In this document: positions 34,905 through 43,728 of the stretch, one piece after another
Layout: each line of letters begins with the position of its first letter
How positions within the stretch are numbered: position 1 is the stretch's first letter
Assembly: GCA_002478955.1 (NCBI GenBank)
Contig: DLKK01000084.1
Location: 31,355 to 95,354 of the forward strand
Source: Treponema sp. UBA7590
Lineage (GTDB): Bacteria; Spirochaetota; Spirochaetia; Treponematales; Treponemataceae
Direction: 5' to 3'
Length of the DNA stretch: 64,000 bases
The notes under the pieces: generated by a model
What the model saw: the letters and a program-made list of their open reading frames with translations, nothing else
Databases searched by the model: none
What the model was told of the DNA's origin: nothing
Position numbers and translations under genes: made by a program

Positions 34905-36086
34905 ATGAGAAAATTTATCATTTCGTTGTTTTTTACAACATTTTTTTCAGCTTTTATTTTTGCCGCTGAAAAAAAGACTGAACTTAAAGTATGGGAATCT
35001 TCTGGAACTGAACAAAATTTTATTCAGTACGCAATAAAAGAATTCAGAAAGATAAATCCAAAAGTAAGAATTCGCTACGAACCTGTTGAATCCACCGACT
35101 CAAGAAATAAAATTGAGCTTGACGGTCCTGCTGGTGTTGGCGCAGATGTCTTTGTTGCTCCGCATGATCATATCGGGGCTCTTGTTACCGGCGACCATAT
35201 TCTTCCTGTTGATGACGCAGAAGAATATATGAAAGATTTCTTCACTCTTGCAAAAAAAGCGGCAACTTATGATGGCGTTGTATATGGCTATCCGCTTGGA
35301 GCAGAAACTTATGTTCTTTTTTACAACAAAGATATTTTAAAGAAGCCATTAACAACTTGGGAAGAAATTATTTCCTATGCCCAAAAATGGAATGTTCCTG
35401 TTGAAAATAAATTCGCTCTTTCCTGGGCTGTCACCGACCCATATTATTCATTCATGTTCCTGGATAGTTTTGGAGCTCCTTTATTCGGCCCGAATGGAGA
35501 CAATCCAAAACAACACAATCTGAACAGTCCAGAAGCAATTGAAGGAATGAAATATTTCCAGAAACTTCGTAATCTTGTCCTGAATATTCCAGCCGCAGAC
35601 GCTTCCCGCGATTTCTGCCACGCTTCTTTCCGTTCGGGAGCTTCACCAATGATTATCACAGGCTCCTGGAAAATCAATGAATTTAAAAACGCTGGAATGA
35701 ATTTTGGTCTTTCAACGCTTCCAAAGTTTCCTGGAAAAGATAAACCTGCCTCTTCATTTTCCGGTGTAAGACTTGCATTTGTAAGTTCATACTCGGAACA
35801 TCCAGAAGAAGCAAAAGAGTTTGCAAAATTCATAACCTCAAAAGAAATGCTTCAAAAAAGATTTGAAATGACTGACCAAATTCCGCCAAGAAACGACATT
35901 CAAATTGAATATGAATATTCAAAGGCAATTGTAGACCAGCTTAAATATTCAAAACCGATGCCAACAATCATTCAGCTTGGAAGATTCTGGCAATGTATGG
36001 GACCGGCAGTCTCTGGAATTTGGGATGGTGACGATGTTACAAAAACGATGAACATTGCCGCAGCTACAATGGATGCCGTACGATAA
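34905..36086 (+). CDS. Extracellular solute-binding protein, family 1 (sugar ABC transporter type)
   Basis: The 393-residue product (MRKFIISLFFTTFFSAFIFA start) has a signal peptide without a lipobox and a type-1 binding fold like maltose-binding protein: LKVWESSGTEQNFIQYAIKEF, GADVFVAPHDHIGAL, YGYPLGAETYVLFYNKDIL, TTWEEIISYAQKW, FLDSFGAPLFG and the C-terminal QLGRFWQCMGPAVSGIWDG. The likely ligand is a maltodextrin or similar oligosaccharide, which would fit the debranching enzyme in this window, but this is inference. No permease or ATPase gene is adjacent. ATG 34905 is preferred over an in-frame ATG at 34884 because GAGGGG precedes it. Confidence 0.88.
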   Translation: MRKFIISLFFTTFFSAFIFAAEKKTELKVWESSGTEQNFIQYAIKEFRKINPKVRIRYEPVESTDSRNKIELDGPAGVGADVFVAPHDHIGALVTGDHILPVDDAEEYMKDFFTLAKKAATYDGVVYGYPLGAETYVLFYNKDILKKPLTTWEEIISYAQKWNVPVENKFALSWAVTDPYYSFMFLDSFGAPLFGPNGDNPKQHNLNSPEAIEGMKYFQKLRNLVLNIPAADASRDFCHASFRSGASPMIITGSWKINEFKNAGMNFGLSTLPKFPGKDKPASSFSGVRLAFVSSYSEHPEEAKEFAKFITSKEMLQKRFEMTDQIPPRNDIQIEYEYSKAIVDQLKYSKPMPTIIQLGRFWQCMGPAVSGIWDGDDVTKTMNIAAATMDAVR

Positions 36087-36112
36087 GATAAAATATAAAG
36101 CAACAAAGCCAC

Positions 36113-36141
36113 TTGTAAAAAACGCCTGAAAAAACTATTAT
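36113..36141 (+). promoter_or_regulatory. Promoter of the 174-aa hypothetical gene, leaderless arrangement
   Basis: TTGTAA at 36113-36118, a 17-nt spacer and TATTAT at 36136-36141, ending 6 nt before the ATG at 36148. This is the best complete promoter among the leaderless candidates, and there is no Shine-Dalgarno. Confidence 0.6.
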
Positions 36142-36147
36142 CTTGTT

Positions 36148-36672
36148 ATGGCTATTTCTAACAAGGTAGAAAACCTTATCGAAGGATTTATTGATGCTGA
36201 TACAGTAAAATCTGTTAAGACTTTTACAAGCACTGATGAAAATAATAACTCTGATGTTGAAAAAATCGCCGCAATGTTCGGATTTGCCGGTTCATTCGCA
36301 ACATCAGATGAAACAAAACTGGTTGAAAGTTTTAATAAAAATTTAAAGCTTTTAATAGAGAAAACTTGGGTTGAAAAATCAGATATCGCTTTAAAGGAAC
36401 AGATTCTGTTCCAGCTGGAAACCCTTTGCAAAGATTATTCAGACTGGGTAAAAACATATAAGGATTTTTTAAAAATCTTGAATGACGCAGTTTATCTTAT
36501 GTTTGGTCAGCAGACAAAATCTGATGATTTTACAGAATATTCTTTGCGCATCGATCCTGGTTTTGGAATTTTCTGGTGGTATATAAAAAGTCTCCCCGCT
36601 ACAGCAGAATGGTCCGTTGAAAAATGCCGTAACGCAGTATTGCTGGGAATGTACTTTTTGGCAAATTACTAA
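36148..36672 (+). CDS. Hypothetical protein, 174 aa
   Basis: I do not recognise this protein. It is soluble, with no signal peptide or membrane segment, and appears mostly helical (IALKEQILFQLETLCKDY, WVKTYKDFLKILNDAVYLMFG). A Trp-rich stretch (FGIFWWYIKSLP) lies near the C-terminus. It stands alone between the binding-protein gene and proA, with its own promoter and an intrinsic terminator, so it is a monocistronic gene. Codon use looks like that of its neighbours, and the reading frame is clean, so it is very likely real. Confidence 0.75.
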   Translation: MAISNKVENLIEGFIDADTVKSVKTFTSTDENNNSDVEKIAAMFGFAGSFATSDETKLVESFNKNLKLLIEKTWVEKSDIALKEQILFQLETLCKDYSDWVKTYKDFLKILNDAVYLMFGQQTKSDDFTEYSLRIDPGFGIFWWYIKSLPATAEWSVEKCRNAVLLGMYFLANY

Positions 36673-36687
36673 TACGCAAATTAACAG

Positions 36688-36718
36688 GCCGGAACTTAAC
36701 AAAAGTTTCGGCTTTTTT
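36688..36718 (+). terminator. Intrinsic terminator after the 174-aa hypothetical gene
   Basis: GCCGGAACTT and AAGTTTCGGC form a 10-bp stem with one G-U pair and a 5-nt loop, followed by six T residues. It lies 15 bp past the stop and upstream of proA. Confidence 0.85.
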
Positions 36719-36742
36719 GTTTTAACCATATTCGGAGTTTTT

Positions 36743-38014
36743 ATGGAACTAAAAAAAATCTGTGAAACATTAAAAAAGGGTAGTGCAGAATTAGCCTTGC
36801 AAAATGCGACAACAAAAAACAAAGCCCTTTCCGCTGTTGCAAAAGCCCTTGACTCAAAAAGAGATGAAATCCTTTCCGCAAACAAAAAAGACATTGAGAA
36901 TGCAAAAGCTAACGGAATTTCCGCAGCATTGATAGACAGGCTTACTTTAGACTCCAAGCGAATCAATGGGATTATCGAAAGTTTAAATATTGTAATCTCT
37001 CAAGCTGATCCAGTTGGCGAAGAAATTTCCGGCTGGAAAACTCCAAATGGTCTGAACATCCGTCAAGTACGAGTTCCTCTAGGTGTTGTGGCAATTATCT
37101 ACGAAAGCCGCCCGAATGTAACAGTAGACGCATTCAGCCTTGCATATAAAAGCGGAAATTCAATTCTTTTGAGAGGCTCTTCTTCCGCGTTAAATTCAAA
37201 CAAGGCAATTGTAAAAATAATAAAAGACGCGCTCGCAACCACAGAAAATGGAATTCCAGACTCAATTGAACTTGTTGAAACAAAAGAGCATGATTATTCT
37301 GATGTTGAGCAAATTTTAAATGCAGTCGGGCTTATTGATGTCGTTCTTCCACGCGGCGGAAAAAAATTGATTCAAAATGTTGTATCAAACGCAAAAATTC
37401 CGGTCATTGAAACTGGAAGCGGGGTTTGCCATCTTTACGTTGATGAATCCGCAAATCTTGAAATGGCGGTGAAAATCGCAGAAAATGCAAAAATTCAACG
37501 CCCAAGCGTTTGCAATTCAATCGAATGTATTGTTGTTAACAAAAAAATTGCCGAAAAATTCTTGCCTTTGCTGGAAAAACAATTTTCTGGACGCGTAAAA
37601 TTCCACGCAGACGAATTTTCTTTCAAAATTCTGGAAAAAAACACCGCAAAAACAGAAAATCTTCTTTTCAATGCGACTGAAAATGATTTTGGAAACGAAT
37701 ATCTTGACTACGAATGCTGCATAAAATCCGTGGAAAACATTGAAGAAGCAATTTCCTACATAAATTCACACAACACAAAGCACAGCGAAAGCATAATCAC
37801 CCAAAGTCTTGAAAACGCACGTCTTTTTCAGAACAAAATCGATGCAAGCTGCGTTTATGTAAATGCCTCAACAAGATTTACTGACGGCGGAGAATTTGGT
37901 TTTGGTGCGGAACTTGGAATTTCAACCCAAAAACTACATGCCCGTGGCCCGATGGGAATAAAAGTTCTTACAACAACAAAATATTTAATTGACGGCGAAG
38001 GACAAATCCGCTAA
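36743..38014 (+). CDS. proA: Gamma-glutamyl phosphate reductase
   Basis: The 423-residue aldehyde-dehydrogenase-fold enzyme catalyses the second step of proline synthesis, NADPH reduction of glutamyl 5-phosphate. Marks are RVPLGVVAIIYESRPNVTVDAFSLA, SGNSILLRGSS, DVVLPRGGKKLI, the catalytic Cys region IQRPSVCNSIE and FTDGGEFGFGAELGISTQK. The ATG at 36743 has GGAG upstream; an in-frame extension overlapping the previous gene is rejected. It is the first gene of proA-proB-proC, 18 bp before proB. Confidence 0.95.
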   Translation: MELKKICETLKKGSAELALQNATTKNKALSAVAKALDSKRDEILSANKKDIENAKANGISAALIDRLTLDSKRINGIIESLNIVISQADPVGEEISGWKTPNGLNIRQVRVPLGVVAIIYESRPNVTVDAFSLAYKSGNSILLRGSSSALNSNKAIVKIIKDALATTENGIPDSIELVETKEHDYSDVEQILNAVGLIDVVLPRGGKKLIQNVVSNAKIPVIETGSGVCHLYVDESANLEMAVKIAENAKIQRPSVCNSIECIVVNKKIAEKFLPLLEKQFSGRVKFHADEFSFKILEKNTAKTENLLFNATENDFGNEYLDYECCIKSVENIEEAISYINSHNTKHSESIITQSLENARLFQNKIDASCVYVNASTRFTDGGEFGFGAELGISTQKLHARGPMGIKVLTTTKYLIDGEGQIR

Positions 38015-38032
38015 TCATAAAAGGAAAACAAA

Positions 38033-38833
38033 ATGAGCGAAGCAATTTCAAAAGCACTAAAAGACGCAAGAAAAATAGTAATCAAAATCGGTTCAAATAC
38101 GCTTGCAAAAGCAGATGGAACTCAAAACACTGAATTTATGGCAAGTTTTGCCGCTCAGTGCAAAAAATTGATTGACCAGGGAAAACAGATTGTTGTAGTT
38201 TCTTCCGGCGCGCAAGTTTCTGGCGTTTCAACATTAAGCGAATGGGCGCGAAAAAAAGACGTTCACTTTAGGCAGGCTTTGTGCGCGATAGGGCAGGTTG
38301 AACTTATGGCTCAGTGGCGAAAAGCTTTTGGTGAACAAGGAATCCATATCGGACAGCTTTTGTTAACTAAAGAAGATTTTGAAAACGACCACCGTTCACT
38401 TAACATCCGCAATACTTTGTTCACTCTTGAAGATGAAGGAGTTGTTCCAATCATAAACGAGAACGATTCTGTTTCAATTGATGAATTTCAAATCGGCGAC
38501 AACGACAATCTTTCCGCGCTTACAGCAATTCTTTGGAGCGCAGATTTACTGATTCTTTTTAGCGATGTTGACGGAATTTTTACAGACAATCCAAAGACAA
38601 ACAAGAACGCAAAAATTGTTGAAGTTGTGGAAAATATTCCAGAATTAAGAAAATCAATCCGAATCGGCGAAAAAAATGCCTTTGGAACTGGCGGTATTGA
38701 AACAAAAATTCAGGCGGCAGAAAAAACAACAGTTTATGGAATTCCAATTCTTCTTGCAAACGGAAGCCACCAAAACATTCTGACAAACCTAGAAAACGGC
38801 ACAGCATTAGGAACTTTATTTACAGCACAATAA
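38033..38833 (+). CDS. proB: Glutamate 5-kinase, short form without PUA domain
   Basis: The 266-residue amino-acid kinase phosphorylates glutamate in the first step of proline synthesis. It shows VIKIGSNTLAK, VVSSGAQVSG, QLLLTKEDF, PIINENDSVS, GDNDNLSA and FGTGGIETKIQAAEKT. The C-terminal PUA domain of E. coli ProB (about 100 residues) is absent, as in many short ProB enzymes; in the family the loss can change proline feedback behaviour. AAAAGGAAAA precedes the ATG. It lies between proA and proC. Confidence 0.94.
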   Translation: MSEAISKALKDARKIVIKIGSNTLAKADGTQNTEFMASFAAQCKKLIDQGKQIVVVSSGAQVSGVSTLSEWARKKDVHFRQALCAIGQVELMAQWRKAFGEQGIHIGQLLLTKEDFENDHRSLNIRNTLFTLEDEGVVPIINENDSVSIDEFQIGDNDNLSALTAILWSADLLILFSDVDGIFTDNPKTNKNAKIVEVVENIPELRKSIRIGEKNAFGTGGIETKIQAAEKTTVYGIPILLANGSHQNILTNLENGTALGTLFTAQ

Positions 38834-38859
38834 AGAGATTGGCAAAAGGAGATATATTT

Positions 38860-39651
38860 ATGGAAAAAATAGCTTGTATTGGATGTGGTTCTATGGGTGG
38901 CGCAATAATGAGCGCAATCTGCAAAAAATTTGACGCAAAAAATATAACAGTCACAGCAAAACATTTTGAGCACGCCCAGGAATTTGCTAAAAAAAATGGG
39001 TGCAACGCAACAGAATCAAATGCAGACGCCGTAAAAGACGCAAAATACATTTTTCTTGCCGTAAAACCTGCCTATATAAAAGAAGTCATCGCAAACATAA
39101 AAAAATCTTTGCGTCCAGATGCAATAATCATTTCAATGGCGGCAGGAATTTCGCTTAATAAGCTGATGGAACTGTACGACGCATATTACATCAGAATTAT
39201 GCCAAATATGCCAGCCCAAATCGGAGAGGCAATGACCGCTTTATGCTGCCTGAATGAAATCCCTGCTGACGCATTAAAAACTGTGACAGAACTTTTGGAA
39301 TCTTGTGGAATGGTTGAAAAAGTCGATGAAAAACTTATGGATTGCGTAACAGCAATAAGTGGTTCTGGTCCAGCATACGCATTCCTGTTCGTTGAAGCCC
39401 TTGCAGATGCCGCCGTAAGATTTGGAATGCCACGAAATCAAGCATATATTTATGCGGCTCAGACTTTGAAAGGTTCTGCGGCAATGGTTCTAAAAGATGA
39501 AAGATGTCCAGCTGCTCTAAAAGATGCCGTTTGTTCCCCTGCAGGAACAACCATTGAAGGTGTTGCTGCGCTAGAAGCAAACGGCTTCCGAAATGCTGTG
39601 ATAGAAGGGGCAACTGCCGCCTGGAAAAAATCAATGAGTATGGGCAAATAG
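38860..39651 (+). CDS. proC: Pyrroline-5-carboxylate reductase
   Basis: The 263-residue NAD(P)H enzyme completes proline synthesis. It has the dinucleotide motif IGCGSMGGAIMSAI, FLAVKPAYIKEV, IISMAAGIS, RIMPNMPAQIGEAMTA and the C-terminal signature SGSGPAYAFLFVEALADAAVRFGMPR with SPAGTTIEG. The ATG at 38860 follows a strong AAGGAGATAT Shine-Dalgarno, so the in-frame ATG at 38839 is not used. It starts 26 bp after proB. Confidence 0.95.
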   Translation: MEKIACIGCGSMGGAIMSAICKKFDAKNITVTAKHFEHAQEFAKKNGCNATESNADAVKDAKYIFLAVKPAYIKEVIANIKKSLRPDAIIISMAAGISLNKLMELYDAYYIRIMPNMPAQIGEAMTALCCLNEIPADALKTVTELLESCGMVEKVDEKLMDCVTAISGSGPAYAFLFVEALADAAVRFGMPRNQAYIYAAQTLKGSAAMVLKDERCPAALKDAVCSPAGTTIEGVAALEANGFRNAVIEGATAAWKKSMSMGK

Positions 39652-39652
39652 C

Positions 39653-39835
39653 CTACAACGCAAAACTTGCCACTTGGAATTTCAATTCCATCTGGCTTAG
39701 TTTTCTTTCCATTGCAACAATTTTGTTTTCCCATTCAAAACCGCAATTAGGATGTTCACTAACATAAGTCCGATATTTTGCAATTTGTCCTCGATAGTCA
39801 GCAATGCTTTCCATTAATTCGATTATTCTTTGCAT
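39653..39835 (-). CDS. Small hypothetical protein, 60 aa
   Basis: A short reading frame convergent with proC, ending 2 bp from its stop. The product (start MQRIIELMESIADYRGQI) is charged and probably a two-helix coiled coil, with a single Cys in HPNCGFEWENK. A GGAG lies 6 nt before the chosen ATG, and the frame falls in otherwise gene-free sequence, so it is plausibly real. I do not recognise a family. Confidence 0.5.
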   Translation of the reverse strand: MQRIIELMESIADYRGQIAKYRTYVSEHPNCGFEWENKIVAMERKLSQMELKFQVASFAL

Positions 39836-39990
39836 TTTCATCTCCGTATTCCTTATTTTTGCAAAATAAATTCTTTTCCCACAAATTTACCTTGCCTCAA
39901 AAAAACGAGAATTACTTTTAATATAATAATTTTTCAAAATCTATTTAACTAGAAGAATGTACGTAGTATAAACCATTGTACTATTTAAAA

Positions 39991-40035
39991 TGAAAATCGA
40001 GCTTTTCCACGCATTGCAAAAAAACTCGATTTTCA
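39991..40035. repeat. Inverted repeat downstream of the RND operon
   Basis: TGAAAATCGAG and CTCGATTTTCA are perfect 11-bp arms with a 23-nt loop. It lies about 22 bp past the stop of the PG0541-family gene on the minus strand, with a short T-run after the stem in that direction, so it is a likely terminator of the efflux operon. Confidence 0.5.
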
Positions 40036-40057
40036 ATTATTTTATAAAACTTGAATA

Positions 40058-40366
40058 TCAGCAAATATCAGAGCAATTACAATCTGTTGCAAATGCAGCT
40101 GCGCCTTCGCCAACATACATCTCATGCAGCTTTTTCATTATAGTTGACACAACAGAAACAAAATTGTCTTCAACATAAAGAATGAACATAACATTCAGCT
40201 GCGGCCAAATTGAATCGCCGAGTTTTGGATCTGTATTTCCAGAACCCATTACGTTTTCAATTTTTGTATATTTGCATTTTATTCCAGCACGGCGGCATTC
40301 TCGTTCGTACAGCTGTAAAAAATCTGATTCAATAGCTTGAGTAAGAACAATTTCTATTCTTTTCAT
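40058..40366 (-). CDS. PG0541-family transporter-associated protein
   Basis: The 102-residue soluble protein (MKRIEIVLTQAIESDFLQLY) looks like the small PII-like proteins found directly after RND pumps (PG0541 family). The size, the alternating strand-helix pattern, the single-base overlap of its start with the pump gene's stop, and a Cys-rich tail (DCNCSDIC) support this. Its role is not established; it may modulate the pump. It is last in the marR-tolC-adaptor-pump operon. Confidence 0.7.
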   Translation of the reverse strand: MKRIEIVLTQAIESDFLQLYERECRRAGIKCKYTKIENVMGSGNTDPKLGDSIWPQLNVMFILYVEDNFVSVVSTIMKKLHEMYVGEGAAAFATDCNCSDIC

Positions 40367-43300
40367 TATTCGTTTCCTCCATTATCAGAATTTCCAGCAT
40401 TTTTATCTGACTCATCAGAAGCAGAATCCGAGTTATTTTCATCCGAAACATTTTTCTTTTCAACCCGGTTTTCCAGCGCTTTTACAATTTTTTTTAAACC
40501 GCGGGATTTTCTTTCCTCTGCTTTTACTTCTTTTTCAGTCTTTATAGGATTTTTTAAATCTTCCTCTAACTGAGCAAGACGTTTTGCTTCACCTTTTTTA
40601 TTGAAAATAAAGTAAATTACAGGCATAACAAACAATGTCATCAATGAACCGAATGTCATACCTCCAAGAACTGTCAATCCAATTGGCTGTGTCATAGTTC
40701 CAGTTTCTCCTGGGAAGAATGCCATAGGAATCAAAGAAGTAACTGTTGTCAATGTTGACATCAAAATCGGGCGCAAACGGCTTCTTGCAGCTTCTATACA
40801 TGCATCTTTAAGCGCATATCCACGCTTTCTTAAAAGATTTGTGTAGTCAACTAATACAATACCGTTGTTTACAATTGTTCCGACAAGAACCAACATTCCG
40901 ACTACAGAAACAATATTCAACATCGTGTGCGTAATCAAATAAATGAACATTACACCAATGAATGAAAGCGGAATTGTAAACAGGATAATGAACGGATCTT
41001 TGAATGATTCAAATTGACTCGCCATTACCGCAAATACAAGCAAAACAGCCATAATAATAATTACACTGAATTTCTTAACGGAATCAACCATGTCTTCCAA
41101 AGAACCTTCGTAAGTAACCATTACTTTTTCATCAAGAACTACATTTTTGCGGACAGCATCTGCAATCGCATCCTGTACTTTGTTAATGGAAATTCCTGAT
41201 TTTGGCTCAACAGAAAGCCTGATTGTTCGGGTCTGGTTTTCACGGCGAATTGTAACCGGCGCAAGAGATTCTTCATAACGGGAAAAACTTGCGAACGGAA
41301 TTCTTTGGCCCATTGAGTTTGTGACGTAAATATTTTCCAAATCACCAAATTTCTGCTTATCTTCATCATCAAGACTAACAACAATATCAATCTGGGTTCC
41401 GTTATCATCGTAGCGGCTGGCGGTTTTTCCATTTACAGCTGCGTTAAGCTCCGAACCTGCGCCATAAGCCGTAACACCAAGCTCGTACATTCGGTTGCGG
41501 TCAAGATTAACCTTGAGCTGAGGAAGTCCATCTTCAAGGTCACTTGTTACTTCATTTACATAATCAGCGCATTTTTCCTTAATTACATTCTGAATTTCTT
41601 TTGAAGTTGCACGCGCCAAATCCAAGTCATCTGAACGAATTACAACATCAATTGCTGAACTTGCAAAACTTCCCATTCCGGAACTGAATGTAAATTCTGC
41701 ACCAGGGAACGCATTAAAATATTTTCGACATTTTTCTTTTGCCGATTTTTCATTATCGTAACCAGGGAGTCGCTCGCTTTCTGGATACAACGAAATACGA
41801 AGCGTTGCAGTATTTGAATCTGAAGCCGTTGACATCATTGTTGAGCCACCAACAGAAACAAGCGCATATTTTACACCTTTCAAATCCTTCATGACATTTG
41901 CTTCGTACTGTTGAATAACTTCGCGGGTAAGCTCAAGCGTTGTTCCTTTTGGCATTTCCAATGAAACCGAAACTGAAGTTGAAGCTTCTTCCGGCATAAA
42001 AATAAATCCGATGAACTTTACCGCAAAAATAGAACCAAAGAAAAGCACAACCAGCGAAATAATAACAAGCTTTCTGTGGCGCAGAACTTTTTCTACTCCA
42101 GAAGCATAAGCATTATCAAGCCAAGTAAAGAATCGGCTCATTAAACCGTCAAAACCTTGAAGCCATTTTGGCATTTTTCGTTCCGACTGCTTTTCTACAA
42201 CAAGATATTTTGAAGAAAGAACCGGAACAAGAACTGCAGCTGTAAGCAATGAACAAAGAAGAGAGAAAATAATCGTAAAAGCAAAAGAAACGAAAAGTTT
42301 TCCCATCATTCCAAGCATTTTCTGGAACATTACCATCGGAAGGAAGATACAAACTGAAGTCAAAGTTGAAGAAGTAATTGAGCCAAGCATTTCTTCCGAA
42401 CCAAGAACCGCTGCAACATCAGCCTTCGCATCACGCTCACGGTAACTGAATATATTTTCCAGAATTACAATTGAGTTATCTACAAGCATACCGATACCCA
42501 AAAGTAATCCAGACAAAGTCATCATATTGATTGTAAATCCGCAGAAATACATTAACGCAAGAGTAATAAGAACTGAAATCGGAATTGAAAGCGCAATAAT
42601 GAACGTACTCTTTAAAGAACGCAAGAAAATATAAAGAACAACAACAGCAAGCACAATTCCCTGAAGCAAAGAACTTACAACATTTTTAATTGTGTTGTTA
42701 ATATCATCTGTTGTGTTGTAAGCTTCAATAATCTGAACATCAGCCGGAAGCTCCTGAAGAATTTTTGTAACCTGCGCACGACATTTTTCAGCAGTTGCAA
42801 CAGAATTCTTTCCAGACTGCTTCTGAATCATAAGCATTACACAAGATTTTCCGCCAATGTACGCTTCAGAAGTCACATCCTTATAGCCTTCATAAACATT
42901 CGCAACATCACGCAAAAGAATTGGAACAAGTTCTCCACTGGAATTAGATTTGTACGTAACAACAGTTCCTTTTACATCATCAACAGACTTGTAAGTTCCT
43001 TCCGCCGAAATCGTATAATTTGTGTCGCCCTGTTCAATCTGTCCGCCCGAACTCGTTATATTCTGGGCACCAATCATCTGGCAAATTTGAGTGATTGTAA
43101 GGCCGTAAGCATCCAGTCTGTCGCGAGGCACTTCAACTTTAATACATTTTTCGCTGTTACCAACAAGAGTTGCGGAAGCAACACCATCAACCTGCTCAAG
43201 GCGAGGCTGAATTATATCTTCAACATAAGAGCTTAACTCTTCTGGAGTTCGAGTTCCAGAAACAACAAGCCCCATAATCGGAATCATTGAAGGATCCATC

Positions 43301-43689
43301 TGGAAAATAATCGGGGAATCCGCATTGTCCGGCAAATAGTTGCGAATCATATCAATTTTATCGCGAATATCCGCTTTTGCCTCATCCAAGTTCGTTCCGT
43401 ATTCAAACTCAAGAATAACAAGAGAAGTTCCAGTCATTGACTGAGACTGCAATTTTTTTAAGCCAGTAACGCTAGAAAGAGAACTTTCCATCGTTCGCGT
43501 TACACTTTTTTCAGTTTCTTCAGGACCAGCATTTGAATAGCTTGTATAAACCATGATGTATGGAATATCCATATCTGGATACAAGTCTATCGGCAAAGTC
43601 ATTGTACAATAAATACCAAGCAACGTTGCAAGAATAAAGCAAATAAGAGTCGTTGTCGGTTTTTTTACAGCTAATTTAGAAAAAGACAT
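40366..43689 (-). CDS. RND-family efflux pump, inner membrane subunit
   Basis: The 1107-residue protein has the duplicated RND layout: one helix, a large periplasmic loop, six helices, and the same again (second half from about 535). The transport core shows GIGMLVDNSIVILENIF in TM4, where AcrB has Asp-Asp, and IVNNGIVLVDYTN in TM10, where AcrB has the relay Lys. These substitutions are typical of the SwrC/CzcA-like branch and not of classic AcrB. A long charged C-terminal tail (about 80 residues, Lys/Asn/Ser-rich) is cytoplasmic. The substrate is unknown. Gene order tolC, adaptor, pump, PG0541 indicates a tripartite exporter, probably controlled by the MarR at the operon head. Confidence 0.92.
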   Translation of the reverse strand: MSFSKLAVKKPTTTLICFILATLLGIYCTMTLPIDLYPDMDIPYIMVYTSYSNAGPEETEKSVTRTMESSLSSVTGLKKLQSQSMTGTSLVILEFEYGTNLDEAKADIRDKIDMIRNYLPDNADSPIIFQMDPSMIPIMGLVVSGTRTPEELSSYVEDIIQPRLEQVDGVASATLVGNSEKCIKVEVPRDRLDAYGLTITQICQMIGAQNITSSGGQIEQGDTNYTISAEGTYKSVDDVKGTVVTYKSNSSGELVPILLRDVANVYEGYKDVTSEAYIGGKSCVMLMIQKQSGKNSVATAEKCRAQVTKILQELPADVQIIEAYNTTDDINNTIKNVVSSLLQGIVLAVVVLYIFLRSLKSTFIIALSIPISVLITLALMYFCGFTINMMTLSGLLLGIGMLVDNSIVILENIFSYRERDAKADVAAVLGSEEMLGSITSSTLTSVCIFLPMVMFQKMLGMMGKLFVSFAFTIIFSLLCSLLTAAVLVPVLSSKYLVVEKQSERKMPKWLQGFDGLMSRFFTWLDNAYASGVEKVLRHRKLVIISLVVLFFGSIFAVKFIGFIFMPEEASTSVSVSLEMPKGTTLELTREVIQQYEANVMKDLKGVKYALVSVGGSTMMSTASDSNTATLRISLYPESERLPGYDNEKSAKEKCRKYFNAFPGAEFTFSSGMGSFASSAIDVVIRSDDLDLARATSKEIQNVIKEKCADYVNEVTSDLEDGLPQLKVNLDRNRMYELGVTAYGAGSELNAAVNGKTASRYDDNGTQIDIVVSLDDEDKQKFGDLENIYVTNSMGQRIPFASFSRYEESLAPVTIRRENQTRTIRLSVEPKSGISINKVQDAIADAVRKNVVLDEKVMVTYEGSLEDMVDSVKKFSVIIIMAVLLVFAVMASQFESFKDPFIILFTIPLSFIGVMFIYLITHTMLNIVSVVGMLVLVGTIVNNGIVLVDYTNLLRKRGYALKDACIEAARSRLRPILMSTLTTVTSLIPMAFFPGETGTMTQPIGLTVLGGMTFGSLMTLFVMPVIYFIFNKKGEAKRLAQLEEDLKNPIKTEKEVKAEERKSRGLKKIVKALENRVEKKNVSDENNSDSASDESDKNAGNSDNGGNE

Positions 43690-43728
43690 TTAATCTCCCA
43701 TAAAACTCAAACTAACTAATGTAAATTT

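Noticed and set aside
36617..36742. Extended N-terminus of ProA starting inside the preceding gene.
   Set aside because: It would run through an intrinsic terminator and lacks a ribosome site; the ATG at 36743 has GGAG and begins a normal ProA.
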